Source: Thioclava atlantica (GTDB taxonomy: Bacteria; Pseudomonadota; Alphaproteobacteria; Rhodobacterales; Rhodobacteraceae). From it: DNA of 64,000 nucleotides. The position numbers and the translations under genes are program-made. The stretch's first letter is position 1, and the number at the start of each line of letters is the position of its first letter. The notes under the pieces are model-generated. The model saw nothing but the letters and a program-made list of their open reading frames with translations. It did no database searches and was not told the origin of the DNA. The stretch spans positions 1-64,000 of the forward strand of contig NZ_AQRC01000008.1 of assembly GCF_000737065.1 (NCBI RefSeq), given 5' to 3'. This document shows, in pieces, positions 48,993 through 57,912 of this stretch.

Positions 48993-50264
48993 TCAGCCGT
49001 TCTCCCGCAACACCCGCCCAGCGAGATAGAGCGAGCCGCAGATCAGGATCCGGGCATGCGGGTCCTGCGCGACGATTGCGGCAATCGCCGTGCCGACCGA
49101 GGCGGAGGCGCGCGCCTTCATGCCGAGATCGAGCGCGGCGGCGGCCGTCTCCTCGGCGCTCAGCGTGTTCGCCTCGCCCGGGATCGAGACCGCATGGAGT
49201 TGTTTCGCGTGCGGCGCGAGCGGGCGCAGGTAGCCCGCCACGTCCTTGGTGTTGAGCATCCCGCAGATGAGATGGGTGGGACGCTTGGGCAGCCGGTCGA
49301 GCGTCGCGGCAATCATCGCCCCGGCCGCAGGGTTGTGCCCGCCATCGAGCCAGAGCTCGGCTTCCGGCGCCTCCTCGACGAGCGGTCCGTGAAACAGGCG
49401 CTGCATCCGGGCGGGCCAGACCGCCTTGGTGACCGCGGCCTCGCAGGCGGCCTCGTCGAAGCCCAGATGCCGCAGCGCCGCGAGTGCCGCGCCCGCATTC
49501 TCGATCTGGTGCGGGCCGGGCAGGTTCGGCAGCGGCAGGTCGAGAAGCCCGGTCTCGTCCTGAAAGACCAGCCGCCCGCGTTCCTCCCAGACCTGCCAGT
49601 GCTGGCCGTGCACGAGCAGCGGCGCGCCGAGCCGTTCGGCCCGCGCCTCGATCACCTCGAGGGCGGCCTCCTGCTGCGGGCCGACGACACAGGGAATGCC
49701 GCGCTTGAGGATCCCCGCCTTCTCTCCGGCGATCTCGGGCAGCGTATCGCCCAGATATTGCTGATGGTCGATCGAGACCGGCGTGATGATCGTCAGCGCC
49801 GGGGCCTCGATCACGTTGGTCGCGTCGAGCCGTCCGCCCAGACCGACCTCGAGCAGTGTGAAATCGGCGGGCGTGCGGGCGAAGGCGAGCAGCGCCGCCG
49901 CGGTCGTCACCTCGAAGAAGGTGATGGGCTCGGCGCCATTCGCCGCCTCGACCTCGTCGAGAAGCGTCGCCAGCCCGGGTTCGGAGATCAGCTCTCCGGC
50001 CAGACGAATCCGTTCATGAAAACGCGCCAGATGCGGCGAGGTATAGGCATGCACGCGCTTGCCCGCCGCCTCGAGCCCCGCCCGGATCATCGCCTGGGTG
50101 GAGCCCTTCCCGTTCGTGCCCGCGATATGGATCACCGGCGGGAGGCTGCGTTCGGGATGACCGAGCGCCGCAAGCAGCCGCTCCATCCGGTCGAGCGAGA
50201 GGTCGATCACCTTCGGATGCAGCGCCATCAGCCGGTCGAGGATCTGGTCGGAGGCTTGGGTCAT
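48993..50264 (-). CDS. folC: Dihydrofolate synthase/folylpolyglutamate synthase FolC
   Basis: FolC adds glutamate to dihydropteroate and extends folate polyglutamates. The 423-residue protein has the P-loop HIAGTNGKGST (46-56), the HLARFHERIRLAGE motif, LLEVGLGGRLDATNVI, SIDHQQYLGDTLPEIAGEKAGI and WLDGGHNPAAG, covering all family signatures. It lies downstream of accD on the same strand, the usual alphaproteobacterial accD-folC pair, separated by 89 bases with a GGGGGC..GCCCCC hairpin (50297-50311). Confidence 0.97.
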   Translation of the reverse strand: MTQASDQILDRLMALHPKVIDLSLDRMERLLAALGHPERSLPPVIHIAGTNGKGSTQAMIRAGLEAAGKRVHAYTSPHLARFHERIRLAGELISEPGLATLLDEVEAANGAEPITFFEVTTAAALLAFARTPADFTLLEVGLGGRLDATNVIEAPALTIITPVSIDHQQYLGDTLPEIAGEKAGILKRGIPCVVGPQQEAALEVIEARAERLGAPLLVHGQHWQVWEERGRLVFQDETGLLDLPLPNLPGPHQIENAGAALAALRHLGFDEAACEAAVTKAVWPARMQRLFHGPLVEEAPEAELWLDGGHNPAAGAMIAATLDRLPKRPTHLICGMLNTKDVAGYLRPLAPHAKQLHAVSIPGEANTLSAEETAAAALDLGMKARASASVGTAIAAIVAQDPHARILICGSLYLAGRVLRENG

Positions 50265-50353
50265 CGGGCGAGCTCGCGCAGGAGGGCTGCCGGGGAGGGG
50301 GCTCCGCCCCCGCGCGGACGCGCCCCCCGGGATATTGCGTCAGGGCCGAAGGA

Positions 50354-51304
50354 TCAGGTCTTCGGCGTGGAGGCCGCGGCCGCTTGTGCCGGTTCTTCGG
50401 GCGCTTTCGCCTCGGTTTCCGGGTCGGGCTTGGGCAGGTCGCCTGCGACCGCGGGCGGCATGTTCAGCAGCATCCGCAGGATGGTGATCAGCTCCTCGCG
50501 CATCTTCACGCGGTGAGTCACCCGGTCGAGCATGCCGTGATCGAGCAGGTATTCCGCGCGCTGGAAACCCTCGGGGAGCTTCTCGCGGATCGTCTGTTCG
50601 ATCACGCGGGGACCTGCGAAACAGATCAGCGCGTTGGGCTCGGCGATATGCACATCGCCCAGCATCGCATAGGAGGCCGTCACCCCGCCCGTGGTCGGGT
50701 GGGTGAGCACGACGATATAGGGCAGGCCCGCTTCCTTGAGCATCTGCACCGCGACGGTGGTGCGCGGCATCTGCATCAGCGACAGGATGCCTTCCTGCAT
50801 CCGCGCGCCGCCCGCCGCCGAGAACAGCACCAGCGGGCGCTTGAGCTTCACCGCGCGCTCGGCCGCCGCGATGATCGCGTTGCCGACATACATGCCCATC
50901 GAGCCGCCCATGAAGGTGAAATCCTGCGCGGCCGCGACGATCGGCGTGCGCCCGATCTCGCCCTCGGCCACCAACATCGCCTCTTTCTCGCCGGTCGATT
51001 TCTGCGCCGCCTTCATCCGGTCGGGATAGCGTTTCTGATCCTTGAAATGCAGAGGATCCGAGATCGGCTCGGGCACCTTCACCTCGGAGAAGATGCCGCC
51101 ATCGAACAGCGCCTCGAAGCGCCGGCGCGGCGTGATCGCGAGGTGATGGTCGCAATTCGTGCAGACATTGAGATTGTCGGACAGTTCCCGGTGGAACAGC
51201 ATCGTGCCGCATTCGGGGCACTTCGTCCAAAGGTTCTCGGGCATCTCGCGGCGCGAGAACAGCGAGTTGATCCGCGGGCGGACGTAATTGGTGATCCAGT
51301 TCAT
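50354..51304 (-). CDS. accD: Acetyl-CoA carboxylase carboxyltransferase subunit beta
   Basis: AccD with AccA transfers the carboxyl group from biotin to acetyl-CoA, the committed step of fatty acid synthesis. The 316-residue protein has the N-terminal zinc ribbon (Cys29, Cys32, Cys48, Cys51) and the crotonase-like core (GSMGMYVGNAIIAAAERAVKLKRPLVLFSAAGGARMQEGILSLMQM; HPTTGGVTASYAMLGDVHIAEPNALICFAGPRVIEQTI). A short acidic and Ala/Pro-rich tail follows. ATG 51304 with a GAGAGG site is preferred over TTG 51310. Confidence 0.98.
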   Translation of the reverse strand: MNWITNYVRPRINSLFSRREMPENLWTKCPECGTMLFHRELSDNLNVCTNCDHHLAITPRRRFEALFDGGIFSEVKVPEPISDPLHFKDQKRYPDRMKAAQKSTGEKEAMLVAEGEIGRTPIVAAAQDFTFMGGSMGMYVGNAIIAAAERAVKLKRPLVLFSAAGGARMQEGILSLMQMPRTTVAVQMLKEAGLPYIVVLTHPTTGGVTASYAMLGDVHIAEPNALICFAGPRVIEQTIREKLPEGFQRAEYLLDHGMLDRVTHRVKMREELITILRMLLNMPPAVAGDLPKPDPETEAKAPEEPAQAAAASTPKT

Positions 51305-51371
51305 CGGCAAGCCTCTCGGAGGGGCGGTGTTCGCATCCGCCTGAGATACGCCGCGGGGGCGGGAAATGCAA

Positions 51372-52265
51372 TCAGACCCGCAGGACGAGCCGCACGAGCA
51401 GCCAGCTGATCACGATGCCGAACATGTCGGCGGCGAGCCACGGCGCGAGATCGGCGAAATCGCGGGTGTTGATCACGATCGTGTAGAGCGCCAGCCCGTC
51501 GAGCTGGCCGTAGAAACCGATCAGGAAGAGCGACCCGAAATTATTGACGAAATGCAGCGCCATCGCGGCGCCCAGATTTCCGGTGCGGGCAGTCAGATCG
51601 GCCGCCAGACAGCCATAGACGAAGGCCCAGAGCGCCGGCCAGAGCGCGTTGCCCCCATACTCGCCCGGCGCGAAATGGAGCGCGCCGAAGAGCGCCGAGG
51701 GGATCACCATCCAGATCCACGGGCTGGTCCAGCGCGCGGCGAGCTGCTGAAGCAGGTAGCCGCGAAAGAGCGCTTCCTCGGCCGCGATCTGCGCCATCAG
51801 GACGGGCAGGGCAATCGGCGCCCAGAACAGCGGGGTCGCGGGCGGGTTCGACCGGCCCGTATGCTCGCTCGGCAGCGCCAGGACGAAATGGAGACAGGCG
51901 AAGGCAAGCAGCACCGGCAGCACCTTCGCGAAGATCCGCACGCTGCCCGCGCCGAACAGGGTGGCGGCGGAGCGCCCGTGAAACCTGCGCGTGACGAAGA
52001 GCGTGGCAAGCAGGAGCGGCGCGAAGGTCGCGAGCAGCAGCGAGACGCCGCGCGGCGTGGAGCCGGTCGCGATTTCGCGCAACAATCCGAGCAGCGCGAA
52101 ATCCGACATCGCCCGGGAGAGCACCACGAACAAAAGCCACCCCGAGGCGAGGTAGATCATCACGATCGCGCCGAGCCCGAGACCGGTACGCCAGAGCTCG
52201 GTCTGGGGTGCGGCCTGGGCGGCGAACCGGGCAAGCGGCGCATATGGCGCGGGCAGACGGCTCAT
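51372..52265 (-). CDS. CPBP-family intramembrane metalloprotease
   Basis: The 297-residue polytopic membrane protein carries the CAAX/bacteriocin-processing (CPBP) signature: EEALFRG (Glu163, Glu164, Arg168), FGALHF, and HFVNN near the end. Seven or eight hydrophobic segments are visible. The family cleaves membrane-embedded substrates, often of unknown identity. It diverges from the TSUP gene, and the gap 52266-52432 should hold both promoters. ATG 52265 is the first methionine before conserved sequence. Confidence 0.9.
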   Translation of the reverse strand: MSRLPAPYAPLARFAAQAAPQTELWRTGLGLGAIVMIYLASGWLLFVVLSRAMSDFALLGLLREIATGSTPRGVSLLLATFAPLLLATLFVTRRFHGRSAATLFGAGSVRIFAKVLPVLLAFACLHFVLALPSEHTGRSNPPATPLFWAPIALPVLMAQIAAEEALFRGYLLQQLAARWTSPWIWMVIPSALFGALHFAPGEYGGNALWPALWAFVYGCLAADLTARTGNLGAAMALHFVNNFGSLFLIGFYGQLDGLALYTIVINTRDFADLAPWLAADMFGIVISWLLVRLVLRV

Positions 52266-52432
52266 GCAGCGCCCTCCGGAGGACGCCGGGGCTGGGTTCG
52301 TCGAGGCGAGGGCGAGGCTGAATTCATCGAACTGTCCGCAGGCTGTTCCTCCGTGATAGCGGCTGCGAACGCCTAGAGGCAACGGGCTTTACTTTCCCCC
52401 GACGCGAAAGGAAAAGGGGAGGCTTTCTTCGC

Positions 52433-53206
52433 ATGGCGGGCGCCTTGATGTTCGAACTCCCCCTTGATCTCGTGCTTATGCTGGTCGGTGCGGCCTTCGC
52501 GGCGGGCTTCGTCGACTCGATCGCCGGCGGCGGCGGGTTGATCACCGTGCCCGCGCTTTTGCTTGCCGGCGCGCCGCCGGTTCAGGCGCTTTCGACCAAC
52601 AAGGTCCAGGGGACCTTCGGCGCGGCGACTGCGGCGCTTTCCTATGCCGCCTCGGGCCGGGTCGATCTGCGCCGGCAGATCCCGGCCGCCGCGATCTCCT
52701 TTCTCGGCGGGCTCGCCGGGGCGTTTCTGGTGACGTCGATCCCGACCGGCCAGGTCGAGGGCGCGCTGCCCTTCATCCTGATCGCGATCGCGGTGTTTTT
52801 CGCATTGCGCCCCGGGCTCGACGATACCGATCGGACTCAGCGGATCTCGCCGCGGCTTTTCATGCTCGCCGTCGTGCCGCTGATCGGCTTCTATGACGGG
52901 CTGGTCGGGCCGGGCACGGGGGCCTTCTTCATGATCGGTTTCGTGACGCTCGCGGGCTATGGGGTGCTGAAGGCGACGGCGCATACGAAGCTGTTGAACT
53001 TCGCCTCCAATATCGGCGGGCTTGCCGGATTCATGCTGGTGGGCGCGCCTTGGTGGGGCGTGGGTATCGCGATGGGTCTGGCGCAGATGGCGGGGGCGCG
53101 TCTGGGATCGCGGCTGGCGATGCGGATCGGCGCGCGGCTGATCAAGCCGCTTCTGGTGACGACCTCGACCCTGCTCGCGCTCAAGCTGATCTGGGAGAAG
53201 TTCTAG
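52433..53206 (+). CDS. TSUP/TauE-SafE family membrane transporter
   Basis: The 257-residue protein has eight hydrophobic segments in two repeats, with the family motifs GFVDSIAGGGGLITVPALLLAG (about 20-41) and GFYDGLVGPGTGAFFMIGFV. TSUP proteins export or import sulfite, sulfoacetate or related anions, and this belongs to the YfcA-like subgroup; the actual substrate is unknown. GGGAGG lies ten bases before ATG 52433. The stop shares CTAG with the convergent fliI stop. Confidence 0.92.
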   Translation: MAGALMFELPLDLVLMLVGAAFAAGFVDSIAGGGGLITVPALLLAGAPPVQALSTNKVQGTFGAATAALSYAASGRVDLRRQIPAAAISFLGGLAGAFLVTSIPTGQVEGALPFILIAIAVFFALRPGLDDTDRTQRISPRLFMLAVVPLIGFYDGLVGPGTGAFFMIGFVTLAGYGVLKATAHTKLLNFASNIGGLAGFMLVGAPWWGVGIAMGLAQMAGARLGSRLAMRIGARLIKPLLVTTSTLLALKLIWEKF

Positions 53207-54528
53207 CCCTCGGCCTGCGCGAGGATCGCCGCGAGCCGGGCGAAGCTGCCCGCGATGCCCTCGGCCTCCGCCTGTGCGATGAACCCGTCAAGCTGGGGCC
53301 AGACCTGCAGCGCGGCATCGACGAGCGGGTCGGAGCCCGCGGCATAGAGCCCCGCCTGGATCATCATCTCGGCCCGGTCATAGGCCCCGAGCAGGGCCCG
53401 GGCGCGCGAGATGAGCCGGTTTTCTTCCGCGCTTGCGGCACCGGGCAGCGAGCGCGACACCGAGCGAAGGAGATTGATCGCAGGGAAGCGCCCGCGCTCG
53501 GCGATCTCGCGCTCCATCACCACATGGCCGTCGAGTACGCCGCGCAGGATATCGGCCACGGGTTCGTCCATGTCCGAGCCTGCGACGAGGACCGAAAACA
53601 CCGCCGTAATGTCGCCCGCGCCCTCCAGGCCCGGCCCGGCCCGCTCGCCCAGTGCCATGATCTGATGCGCGGTGGAGGGCGGAAAGCCCCGCAGGCTCGC
53701 AGGTTCGTCGCCCGCCAGCGCCACCTCGCGATGCGCCTCCGCGAAGCGGGTCACGGAATCGGCGAGAAAGAGCACATGGTGCCCCTGATCGCGGAAATGC
53801 TCGGCCACCGTCATCGCAGCCCAGGCGCAGCGGCGGCGGATCAGCGGGGATTGATCGGAGGTCGCGGCGACGATCACCGCGCGCGCCCTTCCCTCCGGTC
53901 CGAGAACCTGTTCGACGAAGTCCCGCAATTCGCGCCCGCGCTCGCCGATCAGGGCGATCACGACGATATCGGCACTGATCCCGCGCGCGAGGCTGCCCAG
54001 GAGCGAGGATTTCCCGACACCCGATCCCGCGAAGAGCCCGATCCGCTGCCCGCGCACGAGCGGCAGAAGCGTGTTGAAGACGGCAAGCCCCGTCTCGAGG
54101 CGCGTCCCCAGGCGTTTGCGCCGCGCAGCCTCGGGGGGCGGCGCACGCAAGGGGTGCTCGACCGGGCCGCGCGCGAGGGGCCGTCCGTCGAGCGCGCGTC
54201 CGAACGGGTCGACGACGCGGCCCACCCAGCTGTCATCGGGGGCGATCCCGCAGGGACCGAGCAGCTCGACCTCGTCGCCGATCGCCACGCCGTCCGCCGC
54301 GTCGTCGGGCAGGAGCGCCACCGAACCGCGCGCGAGCGACAGCACCTCCGCGGTGAGCGCCTCTCTCCCACGGCAATGCAGGCGCGCACGGTCCCCGAGC
54401 GCCGCCGTCTGTTCGAGGCCCGTCACCTCGATCACGCCGCGGCGCACGCCGATGACCCGGCCGACCGGATGGGCCGGGCCGAGGTCGCGCATCTGCGCGC
54501 GCAGGTGGGTGAAAGCGGCGACGGACAT
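53203..54528 (-). CDS. fliI: Flagellar export ATPase FliI
   Basis: FliI energises flagellar type III export. The 441-residue protein resembles F1 beta: P-loop FAGSGVGKSS (166-175), LIGERGREL, and FLADSVTRFAEAHREVALAGDEPASLRGFPPS with the catalytic region. The C-terminal helical domain is complete. It lies divergent from flgB and is transcribed alone on the minus strand; the first ATG (54528) is used. No FliH-like gene is visible here. Confidence 0.97.
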   Translation of the reverse strand: MSVAAFTHLRAQMRDLGPAHPVGRVIGVRRGVIEVTGLEQTAALGDRARLHCRGREALTAEVLSLARGSVALLPDDAADGVAIGDEVELLGPCGIAPDDSWVGRVVDPFGRALDGRPLARGPVEHPLRAPPPEAARRKRLGTRLETGLAVFNTLLPLVRGQRIGLFAGSGVGKSSLLGSLARGISADIVVIALIGERGRELRDFVEQVLGPEGRARAVIVAATSDQSPLIRRRCAWAAMTVAEHFRDQGHHVLFLADSVTRFAEAHREVALAGDEPASLRGFPPSTAHQIMALGERAGPGLEGAGDITAVFSVLVAGSDMDEPVADILRGVLDGHVVMEREIAERGRFPAINLLRSVSRSLPGAASAEENRLISRARALLGAYDRAEMMIQAGLYAAGSDPLVDAALQVWPQLDGFIAQAEAEGIAGSFARLAAILAQAEG

Positions 54529-54609
54529 GCAGGCTCTCCGGTGTTCTCGAAACGTTTTCTAAATGATTCGCTCTTAAGGCTTGGTTGATCGCTCGGAGGA
54601 GAAGCCCCG

Positions 54610-54996
54610 ATGTTCGAAAAACTCGAGATCCTGCAAATGGCCAGTGCGATGGCCTCCCATGCCGCGGCCCGCCAGGCCGTCGTCTCTCAGAATATCGCCA
54701 ATGCCGATACGCCCGGCTATGCCGCGCGCGAGCTGCCGAAATTCTCAGAGCTTTACCGGAGCGAAGCAGCCGCCCCCCTCCGTGCCACCCGCGCGGGCCA
54801 TGTGGGCGGCGGTGAAACCATCCGCGCCACCGCATCCCCCCGCACCGATCCCGGCGCCACCTCGCCCGACGGCAACGCCGTCTCGCTCGAGGAAGAGATG
54901 GTCAAGGCGGTCGAGGTCCGGCGCCAGCACGATCTCGCGCTGGCGATATACCGCTCCTCGCTGACGGTGCTGCGCAGCGCGATCGGGAGGGGCTGA
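54610..54996 (+). CDS. flgB: Flagellar basal-body rod protein FlgB
   Basis: FlgB is the proximal rod component. The 128-residue protein has the rod-family N-terminal region (ASHAAARQAVVSQNIANADTPGYAARELPKF, about 14-44) and the C-terminal VKAVEVRRQHDLALAIYRSSLTVLRSAIG helix. GGAGGAG lies ten bases before ATG 54610. It begins the plus-strand operon flgB-flgC-fliE-fliQ-flgF-flgG-flgA-flgH-fliL, whose promoter should lie in 54529-54609. Confidence 0.95.
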   Translation: MFEKLEILQMASAMASHAAARQAVVSQNIANADTPGYAARELPKFSELYRSEAAAPLRATRAGHVGGGETIRATASPRTDPGATSPDGNAVSLEEEMVKAVEVRRQHDLALAIYRSSLTVLRSAIGRG

Positions 54997-54998
54997 GG

Positions 54999-55391
54999 AT
55001 GTCCGATTTTTCCGATGCGTTTTCGGTCTCGGCCTCGGGCATGCGCGCCCAGGCGATGCGGCTGCGTCACGTCTCCGAGAATATCGCCAATGCCGACACC
55101 CCCGGCTATCACCGCAAGACCCGCGCCTTCGAGGAGGTGCTGGAGGGTGGCGACACCTCGGGCCGGGTTCAGCTCGGACCCGTGCAGCTCGACCGGCGCG
55201 AACTGACCCGAATCTACGATCCCGGCCACCCGATGGCCGATGAGACCGGCTACTACGACGGCTCGAATGTCGATCTGGTGGTCGAGATCGCTGACGCGCG
55301 CGAAGCGCAGCGCAGCTACGAGGCGAACCTGAAAATGTTCGATCAGGCGCGGCAAATGTCGTCGGCGCTGCTCGATCTGCTTCGCCGTTAG
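54999..55391 (+). CDS. flgC: Flagellar basal-body rod protein FlgC
   Basis: FlgC is the second proximal rod subunit. The 130-residue protein has the family start SVSASGMRAQAMRLRHVSENIANADTPGYHRKTRAFEE, the YDPGHPMADETGYYDGSNVDLVVEIADAREAQRSYEANLKMFDQARQM segment and a normal C-terminal helix. It starts two bases after flgB. Its length and features match other FlgC proteins. Confidence 0.96.
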   Translation: MSDFSDAFSVSASGMRAQAMRLRHVSENIANADTPGYHRKTRAFEEVLEGGDTSGRVQLGPVQLDRRELTRIYDPGHPMADETGYYDGSNVDLVVEIADAREAQRSYEANLKMFDQARQMSSALLDLLRR

Positions 55392-55408
55392 GACAGGGGA
55401 AATCCAGA

Positions 55409-55699
55409 ATGGATGTGAAAACCTCTCTCGCAACGCAAAGCTATGCCCAGGCCCGCGCCGCGGCGGCCCCCAAGTCGCAAGCGGCCGGGCAGGGCGGTCT
55501 GGCGGGTCAGGCCGCGGGCGCCTTTGCCGAAACACTCCGCGCGGGCGAGGAGACCGCAAAATCCGCGATGGCCGGAGGGGCCGATCCGCATGCGCTCGTC
55601 GAGGCGCTCGCCCAGACCGAACTGGCCGTCGAGACTGCGGTGACGCTGCGCAACAAGGTCGTCGAGGCCTATCAGGAAATTCTCAGGATGCCGGTCTGA
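55409..55699 (+). CDS. fliE: Flagellar hook-basal body protein FliE
   Basis: FliE connects the MS ring to the rod. The 96-residue protein has a variable N-terminal part rich in Ala and Gln and the conserved C-terminal part ADPHALVEALAQTELAVETAVTLRNKVVEAYQEILRMPV. It overlaps the start of fliQ by one base (TGATG), so translation is coupled. A GGGGAAA site precedes ATG 55409. Confidence 0.95.
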   Translation: MDVKTSLATQSYAQARAAAAPKSQAAGQGGLAGQAAGAFAETLRAGEETAKSAMAGGADPHALVEALAQTELAVETAVTLRNKVVEAYQEILRMPV

Positions 55700-55965
55700 T
55701 GCAAGATGCGATCTTCTTCGACACGCTCCGGCAGGGGCTCTGGATCGCGGTGATGATCGCCGCGCCGCTGCTGTCGGTCGCGCTCATCGCCGGGGTCGCG
55801 ATCGGGCTCTTTCAGGCGCTGACCTCGGTGCAGGAGATGACGCTCACCTTCGTTCCCAAGGTCGGCGCGATGCTGATCGTCTTCTGGGTGTCGATGTCCT
55901 TCATGTCCGAAACGCTCGTCGATTTCTTCACCCGGTCGCTCGTGCCGATGATCGCGGGGTTCTGA
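55699..55965 (+). CDS. fliQ: Flagellar export protein FliQ
   Basis: FliQ is a small inner-membrane part of the type III export gate. The 88-residue protein has two membrane helices and the family motif GLFQALTSVQEMTLTFVPKVGAM. It lies among the rod genes, as in other Rhodobacterales fla clusters, and not beside fliP and fliR. Confidence 0.96.
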   Translation: MQDAIFFDTLRQGLWIAVMIAAPLLSVALIAGVAIGLFQALTSVQEMTLTFVPKVGAMLIVFWVSMSFMSETLVDFFTRSLVPMIAGF

Positions 55966-55968
55966 GCC

Positions 55969-56685
55969 ATGGATAACGCGGTCTATTCCACGCTCGCGCG
56001 CCAATCCGGCCTAATGCAAGAGATGCGCGCGGTCGCCAACAACATCGCCAATGTCTCGACCACCGGGTTCCGGCGCGAGGGCGTGATTTTCGCCGAATAT
56101 GTCGCCGGGCTCGCCGGCGCGGAGCCGTCGCTGTCGATGGCCCATGCGAGGGGCCGCCATGTCGATCTCTCGCAAGGCGGGCTCACCCGGACCGGCAGCG
56201 CGTTCGATTTCGCGATCGAGGGCGCGGGCTTCTTCCAGATCGAGACGCCGCAGGGCAACCAGCTCACGCGGGCGGGCAGTTTCATACCCTCGCCGGAGGG
56301 CGAGCTTCTGACGCCGGACGGCTACCGTCTGCTCGACCCCGGGGGCACGCCCGTCACGCTGCCTTCGGGCGTGAGCGAGGTCGCGCTGGCTGCCGATGGC
56401 ACACTCTCGGCCGGCGGTAATCCGATCGCGCAGGTCGGCGTCTTCGCCCCCGCCGATCCGAACGAGTTGCACCATGTCGGCGGCACGCGCTTTGACGCGC
56501 CCGGCGGCGCCGATCCGGTCGAGGGGGCGGTCCTGATGCAGGGTTATCTCGAGGAGAGCAATGTCGATCCCATCTCCGAGATCGCCCGCATGATCGAGGT
56601 CCAGCGCGCCTACGAGCTGGGCCAGACCTTCCTCGACCGAGAGGACGAACGGATCCGCGGCGTCATCCAGGCGCTCGGACGATAA
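55969..56685 (+). CDS. flgF: Flagellar rod protein FlgF
   Basis: FlgF joins proximal and distal rod. The 238-residue protein has the N-terminal rod motif AVYSTLARQSGLMQEMRAVANNIANVSTTGFRREGVIF and a central FlgF/FlgG domain (GAGFFQIETPQGNQLTRAGSFIPSPEGELLTPDGYRLLDPGG). The C-terminal QGYLEESNVDPISEIARMIEVQRAYELGQTFLDREDERIRG is family-typical. The motif QGYLEESNVDP distinguishes the FlgF/FlgG group; its partner flgG follows directly. Confidence 0.94.
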   Translation: MDNAVYSTLARQSGLMQEMRAVANNIANVSTTGFRREGVIFAEYVAGLAGAEPSLSMAHARGRHVDLSQGGLTRTGSAFDFAIEGAGFFQIETPQGNQLTRAGSFIPSPEGELLTPDGYRLLDPGGTPVTLPSGVSEVALAADGTLSAGGNPIAQVGVFAPADPNELHHVGGTRFDAPGGADPVEGAVLMQGYLEESNVDPISEIARMIEVQRAYELGQTFLDREDERIRGVIQALGR

Positions 56686-56697
56686 CGGGAGAAACCC

Positions 56698-57483
56698 ATG
56701 CGTGCCCTTCAAATCGCCGCCACCGGGATGAGCGCCCAGCAGATGCGGGTCGAGGTGATCTCGAACAATCTCGCGAACATGTCCACCACCGGCTACAACG
56801 CGCGCCGTGCCGAATTCGCGGATCTGCACTATCAGCAGATGACGCGCCCCGGCACGATCAACGCGACCGACGGCACCACGATCCCGGCCGGTGTCCAGCT
56901 CGGTCTCGGGGTGCGCCCGACCGCCGTGACGGTGAACCTCTCCCAGGGCTCGCTCTCGGCCACCGGCGGCGATCTCGATCTGGCGATAGACGGGGCCGGA
57001 TATCTCGAAGTGACGCTGCCCTCGGGCATCTCCGCCTATACCCGCGACGGCGGGCTCAAACGGACCGGAGAAGGCCAGATCGTGACCTCCGACGGCTACC
57101 CGGTCGTGCCCGACATCACCATCCCCGAGGATGCCCGGGCCGTCGCGATCAATGCCGATGGCGAGGTCTATGCCTATTTCGCCGATCAGGTGCAGCCGCA
57201 GCTTCTGGGCCAGTTCACGCTGGCGGGGTTCACCAACGAAAAAGGGCTCGAGGCGATGGGGTCGAACCTGTTTCTCGAAACCGGCGCGTCGGGCCCGCCC
57301 AATGTCAGCACGCCGGGCCAGAACGGGCTCGGGACGGTGCGCCAGGGCTATCTGGAGGAAAGCTCGGTCGATCCGGTGCGCGAGATCACCGAACTGATCA
57401 AGGCGCAGCGGGGCTATGAGCTCAACGCCAAGGTCATCACCGCGGCCGACCAGATGCTCGGCGCGACCACGCAGGTGCGCTGA
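56698..57483 (+). CDS. flgG: Flagellar distal rod protein FlgG
   Basis: The 261-residue protein is the distal rod subunit, with N-terminal MRALQIAATGMSAQQMRVEVISNNLANMSTTGYNARRAEFADL, a central GDLDLAIDGAGYLEV region and C-terminal VRQGYLEESSVDPVREITELIKAQRGYELNAKVITAADQMLG. Length and order match standard FlgG. It lies 12 bases after flgF with GGGAGAAA before the ATG, and its stop overlaps the flgA start by one base. Confidence 0.97.
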   Translation: MRALQIAATGMSAQQMRVEVISNNLANMSTTGYNARRAEFADLHYQQMTRPGTINATDGTTIPAGVQLGLGVRPTAVTVNLSQGSLSATGGDLDLAIDGAGYLEVTLPSGISAYTRDGGLKRTGEGQIVTSDGYPVVPDITIPEDARAVAINADGEVYAYFADQVQPQLLGQFTLAGFTNEKGLEAMGSNLFLETGASGPPNVSTPGQNGLGTVRQGYLEESSVDPVREITELIKAQRGYELNAKVITAADQMLGATTQVR

Positions 57484-57902
57484 TGCGGTGGCTTTTCGCG
57501 CTCGCGCTGATTGCGGCGCCCGGGCTCGCTCCGGCCGATATTCTCGTCGCCAAGCGCACCTTGCGCGCGCAGACGGTGATCGCGCCCGGCGATGTCGCGC
57601 TCGCGGAGGGCGAGGGGCCGGGCATCGCGACGCATCTCGAAGAGGCGATCGGGTTCGAGACCCGCGCGGTGATCTATGCCGGCCGGCCGATCCGGCGCGA
57701 CGCTCTGGGCGCGCCCGCGCTCGTCGAACGCAATCAGTCGATCGCGCTCGTCTATCGCCGCGGCGGGCTCGAGATCCGGACCGAGGGCCGGGCCCTGCAG
57801 CGCGCCGGCGCGGGCGAGGTGATCCGGGTGATGAATTCCGCATCCAGGGCAATCGTCAGCGCGCGGCTCGCCGCGGACGGCACCGCCCAAGTCACGCAAT
57901 GA
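57483..57902 (+). CDS. flgA: Flagellar P-ring assembly chaperone FlgA (short form)
   Basis: FlgA is a periplasmic chaperone for the FlgI P-ring. The 139-residue protein has a signal peptide (MRWLFALALIAAPGLAPA) and the SAF-type domain (DILVAKRTLRAQTVIAPGDVALAEG... IYAGRPIRRDALGAPALVERNQSIALVYRRGGLEIRTEGRALQ). It lacks the N-terminal half of the long enterobacterial form, as is usual in alphaproteobacteria. It is coupled to flgG. Confidence 0.92.
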   Translation: MRWLFALALIAAPGLAPADILVAKRTLRAQTVIAPGDVALAEGEGPGIATHLEEAIGFETRAVIYAGRPIRRDALGAPALVERNQSIALVYRRGGLEIRTEGRALQRAGAGEVIRVMNSASRAIVSARLAADGTAQVTQ

Positions 57903-57912
57903 GGATCCGTAC

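Noticed and set aside
50297-50311. GGGGGCTCCGCCCCC hairpin as the end of the accD transcript
   Set aside because: No T-run follows on the minus strand and accD-folC are normally one operon; it is more likely a simple GC-rich hairpin or a partial attenuator.
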